Made by a program: the position numbers and the translations under genes
Origin: Tetranychus cinnabarinus
Lineage: Eukaryota; Arthropoda; Arachnida; Trombidiformes; Tetranychidae
Assembly (NCBI GenBank): GCA_022266195.1
Contig: WHVY01000004.1
Span: 5,721,501 to 5,785,500 of the forward strand
DNA: 64,000 bases
Direction: 5' to 3'
Notes under the pieces: model-generated
Database searches by the model: none
What the model was told of the DNA's origin: nothing
Seen by the model: the letters and a program-made list of their open reading frames with translations, nothing else
Shown: in pieces, positions 1-11,388 of the stretch
Position numbering within the stretch: position 1 is the first letter of the stretch
Layout of the letters: every line of letters starts with the position of its first letter

Positions 1-681
1 AAATATGAGTGCCTTACGCGCCTTTGTATTCAGCTCATTGCAGCTTTCTTTCTTTTGTAATTTTGCTTTATTCCGTTTCTTAATTGAAGCCTGTCTCTAC
101 ATTCATACCTGTTTCATGCGAGTTGAATGTCAAATAGACGCATTTAACAACTCAACAAACAGATTGTCTATTGATGACATTCGGAAGGTTCGTCGCTTGT
201 ATTGCATTGCTGTTGAAACGACAGAAAAATTCAACTCTCTGTTGTGGCCTGTGATTTCTACTTATTTTGTGTTCTCTTTCGTCAGTGTCCATTTCATTTT
301 CGCTAAGGCAATTGCCGATGCATCTTTTGTCACCATATTGGTCTGTGCTGGATATTTGTCAGTCTTTATTCTTGTAGCTTATAACACGGTTTATATCAAC
401 CACCTTTCAACCAGAATCTATCAATTAACTTACTCACTTACATATAAAACAGATGCATTGTTTGCTAAAAAAGAGGTAACTAAAGTGTAATCTTTAGGCA
501 TTAGCACTCATCAATTTCAATTTTTCCATCTTTTCAGGTTCATCTTTTCCTCACTCGCATTGAACGCGGTGACGTTGGCTTTACTTTCCTGGACCTGTTT
601 GTTATCACACCAACTTGCTTCACTACACTGGCAACAATCTCTTTGACTCTTGCATTAGCAGAACCCTTTTTGATCAAGTGA
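1..681 (+). CDS. gustatory-type receptor, lineage A, 5' truncated by window edge
   Basis: This is the 3' part of a seven-transmembrane chemosensory receptor. Exon 1 runs from the window edge to 475 and ends in GAG. A 62-nt intron (476-537, GTAACT...TTTTCAG, phase 0) follows, then a last exon 538-681 of 47 codons plus TGA. Visible lineage-A marks are CLYIHTCFMRVE, IRKVRRLYC, AVETTEKFNSLLWPVIS and IYINHLSTRIYQ, followed in exon 2 by the TM7 segment with FVITPT. A phase-0 intron just before a short TM7 exon is typical of arthropod GR genes. The reading frame is open throughout the visible part, so it is probably a functional gene. The ligand cannot be predicted. Confidence 0.75.
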
Positions 682-1275
682 TGTTAGAAGTTATGTATCA
701 CCTTAGTCTTCTACCTCTATGAATGTTCCACTTAAAATGTGCGTAATGTCCAATAAATGTAGCTTGTAACTGAATTTCAAATAAATGATCTTATCAACTT
801 AAATGTATTGATTAATAACTGTGTATTTATTATTTTTTCAAGGATTTCTATATAACTAGAGTTGATCTTGTTTGAAGTCTTACTGAATTTGATTATTTGA
901 CCTTAAGAAACTTTTGACGTGAAACAAAGTTCTTTTTCGCAAAAGACCTTTCACTATTATTAGATGATGATACTGATGATTACTTACTGGTTCAACAAAG
1001 TCAACATTGATTCTCTAATATCAGTTGGACAATGCAATGAATATTATGGGATAGGGTTGATATTTTTAGCCATAATTGAACGAAAGATGAAAGATTTCCA
1101 GTTACATTTACTTAGCAGTTTTCATTTATTTAATAATTGGCAAATTGTCATCGCTAAGGAATTAGCTATAAACTTCAGGCCAGTTATCGAAAAATTATTC
1201 CCTGAATCGATCGAAACGTATCGTTTGCTCGATTATAAAATAGTTGGAAACTGAGTGTAAATGTTAATTTTCAAT
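682..1275. other. intergenic, 3' flank of the first receptor
   Basis: It contains the receptor 3' UTR with an AATAAA at about 781. A short open frame at 964-1254 has no recognisable domain and its composition looks non-coding. I see no other structure. Confidence 0.5.
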
Positions 1276-4200
1276 TTAGTTCAACCATTTAATCCAATTA
1301 GATTGAGGAATTGTACAAGCTGGGAAGTGATTTGCTGGGAGTTGAAAAGCAGGGAGTTCAGGTTGAGATAACAAGGTTCGTTGGATAAAGGGAATAGAAA
1401 AGATGAAAATAATAATAAGGAACATGATGAAGATGAAAAGACTGAAAAGATGGAGGGAAATGAGAAGCAAATGTATACTCACTATGGTTAACAACCAGAG
1501 AATCACAGTTTAGTTCAATTATATCCGGTGCTGATGATTTACTTTGCTCTTTAAGATTGATTATTGCCAATCGCTTTGCCTCTTTTATTGAAACATCTTT
1601 CATTTGGCAGCTTTAACAATCCAATCCAATCAGCAAAACAAAATCATGGTCATCATGAAAATTAATCAAATGAAGAGCAGAAAGAAATGAAAGAAGATGA
1701 AAACAACTCAATTTTCGACTTATTTTTCTTTTCTTCTCATGGCTTTATCAGTCTCAACAAAAAAAACATTGTCTCGATACATTTTCATTTTCCATGCAAT
1801 ATCAAATAGTGTCATTATCAGTCTCGCCATTCAGTTTATCATGTAAATGTTTTCATAACTGTTTCTTATTAGCTTCATTATTCATGTTTACTCTGGATTC
1901 AGCAAAGTTATCTAGTGATCTATATTTAAACATTTTAACCAACTTTTCGTTGCTCCTTATCAATGAGTTTATTCATGAATTATCCAGAGATTTCAAATCT
2001 TTTCCTCTCAGCTTTGCTCAATTGTTGAAACTGATCAACAAGTTTATCAATTTGATCTCTTTTTTCTCAAGTTGACACGAATCAAAATAATATTAACATG
2101 ATAATCTATCATCAATGTTTACAATTCTCAAGAGCATTTCATTGTTATCTCATGAATTATTGTCACACATTTTGACATGAAAAGATATCGTTACATAAAG
2201 AAAGGTGAGAAACGAAAAGATGAAAGTCTACTATTGAATGCAATGCGTTGCCATTAATTTTAAGGTACAAAACATTTACTTACTCATCTGGAGTTGTTGT
2301 ACTGATTGTTTCACTTTGAGCCATGTTTGAATCAATATCCGATTTCTTGTCCTCACTTTCACCTGCTTTCCAACCCTTCAACTTAAGCCAAACAAGTAAT
2401 ATCAAGATAATTAGTCCACTGAGAACCACAAGGCAGGCAATATAAGGAAAGGGTTCCTCGATCAATTCATCTGTAAAGGGTAATCGAAAACAAAAGGGAA
2501 TCATTTTCAATGTTGATCTCTTTATTCAAGTAGACCGGTTATAACATTTGTAATTAGAGTCAAAGAATCTTTCGAACTAAAGACTGCAAATTACGGTGAC
2601 AGTCTAACGGTAACATCCAAGGCATAAATAGTCAGACTTTTGTATAAGTATTTGTTCAAGAGCATCTTTTTAAAAATATCAACAATTGAAAATAACTTGA
2701 AATGCATTGTCATCCGGTATAGTTTATAGTAAACATCATAGTCATCATCATCAACCCTGTACCTGATCATTCTTTTGTGCAATTCATGAACGACTGTGAA
2801 TTACTACGAAAAAAATTAAATTTTTGGAATGACTCAAGTTCGAAAAATGGCTATAACTCATACGAACTAGTAGGAAAATTTATGGTTTCTGTGGCATTGT
2901 AAAGCCATGATATGTGTTTATTGCATGATGCTAAGATTGTTCTTTTAGGGCTCATAAAACGGCATCAATAGCGCTCAGAACGCAGTACAGCTTGAAAATG
3001 GGGTAAGTGGCTTCTCATTCGAATTTAAAGGATTGGGGCAAGAGATAGCGATCAGGTTTCCGCTCAGAACGTTTTATGAAGTTCTAAGAAATCTTTCGAT
3101 ACCACACATTCTATGGTGGAATTCTATATCAAATCAGAAAAGTGACAACAAATTGACAGTGTCCTTCAGCTCGCCTGTACTCACGTTGTGGGCTGATGCA
3201 AGATCACATTCAACGTCAGAACAACAATTGTTTGAGGTTATTCCGCAATCTTTTTTGCTCATTATATTCGAGATTTATTCTCTGGCTACTGATTAATTCT
3301 TCCAAACCTCAAAAAATCCATGTGTAGCGAAATATTGAACAATTTATGGTCGAAAGTCGCAAAAAAAGTGATTTTTGAATATTGAGCCTGCGCACTGAGA
3401 TGATCAAGTTCGAACGCGTTTTCTCTCTAGGTAGATTTGTTTTAAGGCCTGATAAGGTCATTAGGCGTTTAAAATCCACCAAAAAGTCATTCCTTCATAC
3501 CAAGGGGAAAACTATACCGGATGACCTAATAATATCTAAATGTTATTGAAACCAGTCCTGGAGCTGCTTGTTGGTCAATATTTGTCAGCTAATGCAAGCA
3601 TTCTCTAGCTCAGGAGTAGTCAAGTTGGAAAACCCGTTAACAAGTAGTACAATGAAATATCATTAATATTAAATAACGACTTATTAACTGAACTAATAAT
3701 GGATAATACATTGATGATATGCAAACCAAGCTCTATAAAGATTCGAATTGAATAAAAGAGTGTGAAGATACACAAATGATTGATTGATTTTCTATGATTT
3801 AGTTGGCCAGAATTATTGAGTTATTGATCTGATGAATCGTGGACTGGTAGTTCGTGACTTTGTAGATGCGCTCTTCATAGAGTTAATGCTCACTTTAGCA
3901 AGTTAAATTTTCTGTATAAATAATGATCTCTGCCATGATTGAATGTAATCTTGAGTGCAACATCATGAACCAAGTAGCTACTATCAATGGTCGTGTTTCT
4001 TGTTCCAAACCACGCGGCATATACGCTACGATGCTTCGATTTGAAGGAAAGAGAAGTAATCTAATACATTTTCTACTCATAATCGCAGTAATTTACACAA
4101 TTTTACAATCTGGTATACAAAACAGAACCAAATTAGAATGGTATGAAACTTGGTTCCAACGTTTAACTTTGGCTTTACATGGTATTTGGCTTTTAATGGT

Positions 4201-7200
4201 ACGTTTCAAAAGGTGGCAATATATTGAGTTGATCGAAATATTTGAAAGTCAAACAAGATGTAATCTCGACAGTTCGCAAGCTCATCGTCATTTCGTCAAG
4301 ATTCGAACAACTTTTTACTATTTTTGTGCTTTTATTGCGTTTAGTGTTATGTTCATGATATATTATTATCCAGTATTGACTTTCCTCAATTCCAATGACT
4401 ATTTTCAACTTGTGAAAAGTTTAATTTTAAAATCCCTCACCGCAATTAATGTGTTCAGTTATCTATCATATTTACAATTTATTGTTGAATCATGTCTCCA
4501 CATTCATGCATGCTGGTTTACTGTTATTGAACGCATTCATTCACTGAAAAAGACTGACAGTCGTTCTTTAACGAGCGATGAAATTATTGAAGTGCGATCA
4601 ATGTACAGCATAGCTGCTGTCGTTACAGAAAAAATGGATTCATTCCTAAGATTACCAATATTTTATTTTTGCTCATTATACATCATTACGTATTTTATTT
4701 TGCTTGTCCAGTTTTGGTACAAGCCAAATATAGTTGGGTTTCTTCGTCTCGCAATTCGATTTGCTAATTTGTGTATTGTCATCTGGAATATGACATATAT
4801 TCATTATCTTTCAACTCAATGTTTCCATGATGTCTATTCACTCTCATATGAAAAGTACTCTTCGCAAGTCAACGACGAGGTAACAAACTTTGCACTTTAT
4901 TTAATGTCATTAAACTTGACCGCTTTTTCTTTTCATTTTTCCATTAGATTCATCTTTTTCTTGATCGCATCGCACAATCAAATGTTGGCTTTTCATTTTT
5001 AAAAGTTTCTTTAATAACTCCGACATTCATCACATCACTTGCTTCTTTGAATCTAACTTTTGTATTGGCTTTACCATCACTGTTTTAAGAATATTTCGTG
5101 AGCTAATCTAACATCCGACTAGCTGCGTTACACTTCTAAAAATTTTGCACTCAGAAATATGACAGTCACACTTTAAAAAGCGATCGAGTTCATGAATTTT
5201 CGATTTACCGCCAACCTGAATAGGCAAAAAAGGTTTGTCTCTATTTACACAAAACTAAACCTTAGCTCCGAGAAAGTTCTGTATATTTTTGTAGTTTTAT
5301 TTTAATTATTTTACTGATGCGAAATTTTCTTTAGAACATGTTCCATCCGGTTATGAATTGAGCGTGAAATTTGATGTTTTGACATAATAATTCATTAAAA
5401 ATAGGTAAGTGCGAGGTTAGATGAAACTCATAATAATATGATATGCAAATCAAAATCTATAATTTTATTTCTATAAGAAATCGAATTGAATAGAACAGAA
5501 GACAGACCTAGAGCAATTGATTGATCGAAAGTCTATCATTAGATAGTCAGATTTTATTTATCAATCTGAAAGCATACGTGGATGCGCTCTTTATGAAGCT
5601 GATGCTCCCTTTTATTAATAAGTTTCTGCATAAATAACGATGCTTTCGTGATTTGTTGCTATTACTTAAATGTAATCTTGACTGCAACGTGATGGATCAA
5701 GTAATTAATATCGATGGCCATATTTCTTGTTCTAAACCTATCGGTATACATGCCAGAATGCTTCGATTTGAAGGAAAGAAAAGTAATTTCATTCATTTTC
5801 TACTTATATTCGCAATGACTTATTTGGTTTTACGTTCTAGTTTACTCGAAAGAAACAAATTAGAATTGTATGAAACTATCTCCCATCGGGCAACTTTAAC
5901 TTTACATGTACTTTGGCTATTAACTTACGTTTAAAACGGTCGAAATATGATGGGTTGATCGACATATTTGAAAGTCAAGCTAGATGTAATATCGAAAGTT
6001 TAAACGTTTATCGTCATTTTGTTAGGGTTCGGAAAACTTTTTATTGTGTTGGCGTCTTTGTAATGTTTTGAGCTTTTTTCATTATTTGTTATCATCATAT
6101 ATTGACTTTCCATGATTTAATGATTATTCAAAACTTGTGAAAAGCTTATGTTTTAGTCTAGTCAATTTGATTGCTTATGTCAGTTATCTAACTTATATAC
6201 AATTTATTGTGGAATCATGTCTCCACATTCATGGATGCTGGCTAACTATGAATGAGCAAATTCGTTCGCTCAAAAAAATTAAGCGTAATTTATCTAGCAA
6301 CGAAATTCGTAGAGTTCGGTCAATGTACAGCATTGCTGCTGTAATCACAGAGAAAATGGATTCGTTCCTAAGATTGCCAGTATTTTACTTTTGCTCATTA
6401 AACATCATTACATATTTCATTTTACTCGTCCAATTTTGGTATAAGCCAAATATATTTGGATTTTTTCGCATCGCAATTCGATTCGTTGACCTGTCATTTG
6501 TCATCTGGAATATAATATATATTCATCATCTTTCAACTCAATGTTTCCATGATGTCTATTCACTCACATATGAGAAGCGCTCATTGCAAGTCAACAATGA
6601 GGTAATTCATTTCTCGTTTACTTTCATTAAACTTAACCGTTTTGTTTTTTCCTTTTCTATTAGATTCAACTTTTTCTCGATCGCATCTCACAATCCAATG
6701 TTGGCTTTTCGTTTTTGAAAATTATGCTAATAACACCGACCTTCATCACATCGCTCGCTTCTTTAAACCTCACTGTTGCATTATCCTTACCATCACTGGT
6801 TTAAAAAAAAATTCTAAGCATCGACAGACACACTTTAAAAAGTCATGAATTGGTAAAGTAAGCTCGATGTATGCCATTGTTTTTTGATTATCGAAAAAAT
6901 GGATTCATTTTCATTTCGCTTTAACATTGCATTTTCCATGTTTTTTGTCCAAGTCTGGTAAAAGAAAGTCACGAAAATCTGACGATAGCAGATATTATTT
7001 TGTACAGAACTTGCATTATTTACCTGTTATTAAAATGTGTTTAATTGTTCGTTCTTTTAATAAAATCTATTTGCTTGAATTTTCGGTTTCTATTTATATT
7101 TGGAGGCTTCCACCGCTGTTAAAGGTGTAAAAGAATGGTATTTCTTTTTCGTTATTTAGTTTTTGTTCTTACCTGAATGTGAACTGTTAGCAACTTGGTT

Positions 7201-7502
7201 CAACAATAGTTGAGTTTCCCCTTTTAGCGTGATATTTACAGAGGCACTTCGAGTGAATGAATTTTTGGCATAAATAGTTAAACTGTGCTCGCTTATATCC
7301 TTTAGACCAGCAAGTGAAACTTTGAATCGAGGCAAACGATCCTCCATGAACAATACCAAAGAACCAGTTTGAATATCATACACTTCAAGACAATAAACCT
7401 CAGGTAATGTGGTTGATACGGACGGATCATTGGAACAAGTAACCAAAATTGAGTGATAAGTATCATTTACCAGGCTACAGTCTTTAGGAGTTTGTGGAGT
7501 AT
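1276..7502 (-). CDS. Sidestep-like IgSF adhesion protein, 3' exons only (FN3, TM, cytoplasmic tail)
   Basis: Four minus-strand exons can be joined with consistent phases: 7502-7173 (330 nt, phase 1 on both sides, acceptor AATTACAG, donor CATTCAG/GTAAG), 2470-2284 (donor GTAAGT), 1610-1483 (donor GTGAGT) and 1334-1276 ending in TAA. Exon 1 encodes a fibronectin type III domain whose pattern (DCSLVN..., YCLEVYDIQTGSLV, PRFKVSLAGL, LTIYAKNSF) closely resembles the membrane-proximal FN3 of Sidestep-family axon-guidance proteins. Exon 2 encodes one transmembrane helix (YIACLVVLSGLIILILLVWL) and a charged tail that continues in exons 3 and 4. No Ig-domain exons are seen upstream as far as 8893, so the gene is either partial, spread over a very long intron, or a displaced fragment. 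The last acceptor is ambiguous (two AG sites 15 nt apart keep the frame), and the third exon's acceptor has a weak pyrimidine tract. Confidence 0.55.
2471..3964. other. presumed intron of the Sidestep-like gene / spacer before receptor B1
   Basis: I see no domain in either strand. A + strand open frame at 3033-3296 lacks recognisable homology. The last 120 bases act as the 5' flank of the receptor at 3965 and resemble the sequence at 5560-5690 upstream of its neighbour, so these two B genes were duplicated with their promoters. Confidence 0.4.
3965..5088 (+). CDS. gustatory-type receptor, lineage B
   Basis: Predicted 351-aa multi-spanning chemoreceptor. Exon 1 is 3965-4879, intron 4880-4947 (68 nt, phase 0, GTAACA...CATTAG) and exon 2 4948-5088. 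In-frame ATGs exist at 3923, 3935 and 3965. I prefer 3965 because it is the one that aligns with the start of the paralogues at 5692, 22104 and 27558. Lineage-B marks include MLRFEGK, VESCLHIHACW, VRSMYSIAAVVTEKMDSFLRLP and HYLSTQCFHDVYSLSYEK. Exon 2 carries RIAQSNVGFSFLK and the TM7 helix with LITPTF. It lies inside the presumed large intron of the minus-strand Sidestep-like gene. The frame is intact. The neighbour at 5692 is a broken copy of it. Confidence 0.75.
5089..5691. other. spacer between the two tandem B receptors
   Basis: It holds the 3' flank of the first B gene and the 5' flank of the second, and the part from about 5440 matches the region upstream of 3923. No open frame or RNA structure is recognised. 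Confidence 0.4.
5692..6804 (+). pseudogene. gustatory-type receptor pseudogene, lineage B
   Basis: A tandem copy of the receptor at 3965, clearly alignable from the start codon at 5692 to the stop at 6802-6804. It is broken at several points: a frame change near 5925 in the region equal to LLMVRFKRW, an in-frame TGA near 6069, and a further frame change around 6110-6140. The second half (6137-6601, VESCLHIHGCW, VRSMYSIAAVITEKMDSFLRLP) is open and the intron 6602-6663 and exon 2 (6664-6804) keep normal splice sites. The damage is therefore concentrated in the TM2-TM4 region and looks recent. No product of normal length can be made. Confidence 0.75.
6805..7172. other. spacer between B pseudogene and FN3 exon
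   Basis: AT-rich sequence with no recognised coding content. It would be intron sequence of the minus-strand Sidestep-like gene. Confidence 0.35.
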
Positions 7503-8893
7503 CTGTAATTAACAAAAGAGAAAAAGAAATTAATATTTTCGTCTTTTTTATTGCCAACAATATCGTCTTCATCTTTTACGTTTCCATTCCAATTATAGCA
7601 AATTTATCTGCTAATATAAACATTGATTGAATAATTTATACCGCGCCAACACCAAACTCTTCGAGAGTTTATTTAATATTCAATGAATAATAATGAGAAT
7701 AATTAGTTTACAGTAACATTATTTTTTCATTAAAAGGCATAAAAATGAAATGAATCAACACTGTAATTGTTGATAAGACGAAACAATCCAAGTAATTCAA
7801 TAATCAAATAAGTGTAAATTCACAGGTCGAATGTAATAATTTATTCAATTTCATGATTAGAATCGCTTCACTTTAAATGAATTCAATTGCAACATTGCAA
7901 TAATTTATTCAATATTTAGCAACTTTGTTCAGCAAAGTAAATGTTGATTTGGTTTCAATCAATAATAGATCGAGTCAAGTTGCAACAATATTCACCTTCA
8001 ACCCTGAGTTTGCAATGAGATTCTGTTTTCACGGTAATCGATAAATGAACTGATCATTGATTTGTTTGTTTATTCGCAGCAATTTTCGCGTCCATTGCTT
8101 CAACCCTCAAGTTTCTTAGCTTAGCGATGGCTTATTGATGCAAAATTAACGCCGATATTTGCATTTATTTTCACTAAATAACTCCATAATATTAGTAATA
8201 AGTTCGAATAGAACTGAATATAAAATAAAATGAAAAGATAAAATGATGATCGATTGATTAATGCAAGTCAAAGTTTCTTCATTTTTTGTAAACTGAATTT
8301 AATTGATCAATAAATCCGTTGCAATTGGATTGCCATTATTATTATTCATCAATATCAATGCATAATAAAACTATGGATTTCAGTTTATTCAAAACACCAA
8401 AAATTAAATTTAAACTTTGCATTTGTTTAGGTTATTGTGAAGAAATCAATTTTACATTATGTTTATTTGTACCAAATGGACAAATGCGTTGTCACAATAA
8501 AGAACTATTTGGATCATTAAAATAACAATCAATCAATTTGGATCATTCATCAAGCTTAAATGTAAGCGATTTCTCTATTCGAAAAGTTCGATTCTCCATT
8601 CACTCCCTAATTTTGCACAAGTCCACATGATTGAGCCTGTGCTCAGTTCAAAGGAGCGAATGGTGACGCAAAAAGGCTGTTTCAACGCAGAACAATAAAC
8701 AACTTTCCTTTCTATCAAACCTTTCGGATCAATGGAAAAGAATAATAATTCGACTGTCATCAACTTTCTTTGACATTGCTTCTGTTTTTTGACCGCTTCC
8801 AGTTCCTATTGATACATTCGGTAAGAAAAATTTCACTCTAAATTGAAAGATAAAAGTGTACAACAGATTTGATCGCTCAATTGGATAAACACA
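7503..8893. other. upstream region of receptor C1
   Basis: The first 700 bases are AT-rich with no recognisable content; no further FN3 or Ig exon is seen on the minus strand. From about 8320 the sequence matches blocks upstream of the C-lineage genes at 11389, 14145 and 19475 (for example CCAAATGGACAAATG, TTTGGATCATTCAT and TCGACTGTCATCAA), so this is a conserved C-lineage promoter region. It includes a small inverted repeat at 8632-8645. Confidence 0.5.
8632..8645. promoter_or_regulatory. inverted repeat shared by C-lineage receptor upstream regions
   Basis: The sequence TGAGC-CTGT-GCTCA is a perfect 5-bp palindrome with a 4-nt spacer. It recurs as ACTGAGC-CTTT-GCTCAGT at 13847-13864 (7-bp arms) and in degraded form near 11085 and 19170, each 245-310 bp before a C-lineage start codon. 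Its position and conservation suggest a protein-binding site; the factor is unknown. Confidence 0.35.
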
Positions 8894-10113
8894 ATGAACC
8901 AAATTAATGAAATTAGTGTTGATATTAGTAGAATTTCCAATTCTTCTGGACTTTTATTCTCATTTTTGGTGAGTTTAAACAAACGAATTGGCGTCTCGAT
9001 CGTAGCATTTTGTGGTATGACATCCATAATTGGTGGCATCTTCGATTTAAGCATTAGAAACAGTCCAACAGAATCAGAAGCAACTTTGAGTTTGTATAAC
9101 CCGATTTGGTTAAGAATAAATTGCATCTATCTTGGCGCAACACTTTTATTGTTTCTAATTCAACGTTCAAACTATAAGCGTTTCGTTTACAATATTGCAT
9201 CTCTTGTGCCAACAGAATGTCCATCGACTACATACTATGTAACGTGGCAACATAGTGTTTCTAAATTGTTCATAACTGTTTGTCTTATCTATGAACTTGC
9301 CTTGACAATTTACTCTTCAGCACAATCAACGAAAGAAACCATGAAAAACAGTTCAATTTTGCTAATTGTTTCATCCTACTATTTTAATCTGATTGCTGCA
9401 TGTAACTTGATAATGGTGCTACAATTAATTATTGAATCATGTATCCATCTCAAATCATCTCTGGTTTTCATCAACCAAATCGTCTCATCAATCCAAGCAG
9501 ATAACTTGACCATCGAGAAGGTCAGGTCGATCCGATCAACTTACTCTTCAATCATAAGCGTTACTCGACAACTCGACTCTTTTTTGGTCTTTTCAATATT
9601 CGGCTTTTTCCTTTCCGTTTTGTTCAATTGCCATTTACATTTCACCAACTTATTCATCGATAACAAATTGTCCATCATTAATCTTCTCTGTTTCATTAGT
9701 ACAATTAGTTATTTAATTTCGGTAACATATCATATTGTCACAATTAATTACCTTGTAATTAATTTTTCTGAACAAATCTATTCACTTTCATTTCTGCTCT
9801 TTTCAACCGAAATAAATGCCGAGGTAAGTTTAAATTAAGCTTTTGAACATCGATGCAGTCAACGAACAGTTGCTTTGAATTGCATAGCAAACATCGTCAC
9901 CCTTTTGAATGAATGTATTCTTATAATTTTCTCTGTGAATCTTTTCTTTTTCTTATAATCCAGATCAATCTATTTCTTCAAAGAATTTTTCGTTTCGATG
10001 TTGGCCTCACATTCGCCAAGCTTTGCATTATTACACCAAGTTTCGTTGCTTCATTTGCCACCGTTTTGCTGTCTATTGCTTTAGCTGCTCCAAGTTTCAG
10101 ACGTGATCAATAA
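8894..10113 (+). CDS. gustatory-type receptor, lineage C
   Basis: Predicted 359-aa receptor. Exon 1 is 8894-9823 (310 codons), intron 9824-9963 (140 nt, GTAAGT...ATCCAG, phase 0) and exon 2 9964-10113 (49 codons plus TAA). Lineage-C features are the N-terminus MNQINEISVDISRISNSSG, SNYKRFVYNIASLVPTECPST, LIIESCIHLKSSLVFINQIV, VRSIRSTYSSI and IYSLSFLLFSTEINAE. Exon 2 carries RFDVGLTFAKL and TM7 beginning CIITPSF. The stop codon overlaps an AATAAA hexamer. The frame is intact. Close to the genes at 11389 and 14145, from which it was probably separated by tandem duplication. Confidence 0.75.
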
Positions 10114-11388
10114 AATACGAATCAAATATTCTTTAACTCTATTCTTTATTTTTTATGTTTATTCCTTGATTGTTTTAAACTAATATGTTTGAAACAAGGG
10201 CTTACAAACTTGCACTACATTGAATCATTTCCCCACTTAACTTTAGTTTCTTCAAAAATTTCGGTAATGCTCTCGGATCTGAAGTTTTAAATCTATCAAT
10301 TTCATTCAGTACAGTCAAAAGGCCTTTTTTATTTAATGTACATCAATAGTGCAATAATTGATATTTTGAGTCATACATGGTCTGTTAGACGAAGGATACT
10401 TCGATATTGTATTATAATCACGAATCAAAAGTATACCAAATATGAACGGGAAATATAAATATCATTGTTAACTCGATAAGATTAATTTTGTTCAAGACAG
10501 AATTCAGAATTCGAGGCTATATTTCATGGCCAAGGGTAGAAACGAAAAATATCAACATTTATTAATATAATACCTCCTGAATGACAAATTACTTTTCTTC
10601 ACTCATCATAGTTAATTGACTCAATTGAAATTTTATTCAAAATATCGATCGCAATGAATTCATCAAATGGAAATGGAATGAATCGAGCTTCAAGTTCGGG
10701 AATAATTATTCAAGGTCTAATCGCCAAATTATTATTGTACTCATTGCCTATTTATAACAAATTTATTATGTCAAATTAATTTTATATAGAGCATAATAAA
10801 AGTAGTTATTTCAGTTTATTCTAAACACCAAAAATTAAATTTAAACTTAGCATTTGTTAAGGTTATTGAAAAGAAATCAATTTTACATTATGTTTATTTG
10901 TACCAAATGGACAAATGCATTGTCACAATAAAGAACTAGTTGGATGAGTTAAATAGCAATCAATCAATTTGGATCATTCATTAAGCTTAAATATGAGTGG
11001 GCAATCGCTCTATGCACTGCTTCGTCAAATTCGATTGCCCTTTTACTTCGCATCTCTGCCCAAATCATCTAAATTGTCCACAAGACTGAGCATTTACCAA
11101 AGCTCAGAGGCATAACGATATAAGACGCATGAACGCAAGCACAACCTCATTAGACCAAGATTCTTGATACTTTGACAAACACAATTCATGATATTTTTAC
11201 TCAATCCTGAACCTTCTAATCAATCGATGAAAATAATCGTTCGACTGTCATCAATTATAAATATCTTTGACATTTTCTTATTTTTTTGTCACTTTTAGTT
11301 TCTTTTGGTGCATTCAGTAAGAAAAATTTACTCTAAATTGAAGGGTAAAAGTGTTCAACAGATTTACTCGTTCAATTAAATAAACAAA
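10114..11388. other. spacer with lineage-A relic and C-lineage promoter copy
   Basis: It contains a severed lineage-A 5' end (10654-10750, listed separately). From about 10800 it holds a second copy of the C-lineage upstream region already seen at 8360-8893. The segment 10390-10560 matches 24780-24930, a block that also flanks the C-lineage fragment ending at 24777. Confidence 0.5.
10654..10750 (+). pseudogene. relic of a lineage-A receptor 5' end
   Basis: The sequence from the ATG at 10654 matches the first ~30 codons of the A-lineage gene at 25577 (NSSNGNGMNRASSSGIIIQ) and then the frame is lost. It is followed by unrelated C-lineage upstream sequence. The upstream 30 bases also match the A-lineage leader (ATTTTATTCAAAATATCGAT). 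This is a recombination remnant, not a gene. Confidence 0.7.

Noticed and set aside
964..1254. 96-aa ORF after the first receptor
   Set aside because: No domain, no paralogue in the window and no clear promoter or poly(A) signal.
8575..9126. Minus-strand ORFs across the receptor C start
   Set aside because: They are shadows of the conserved receptor exon and promoter; similar shadows appear at the other C genes.
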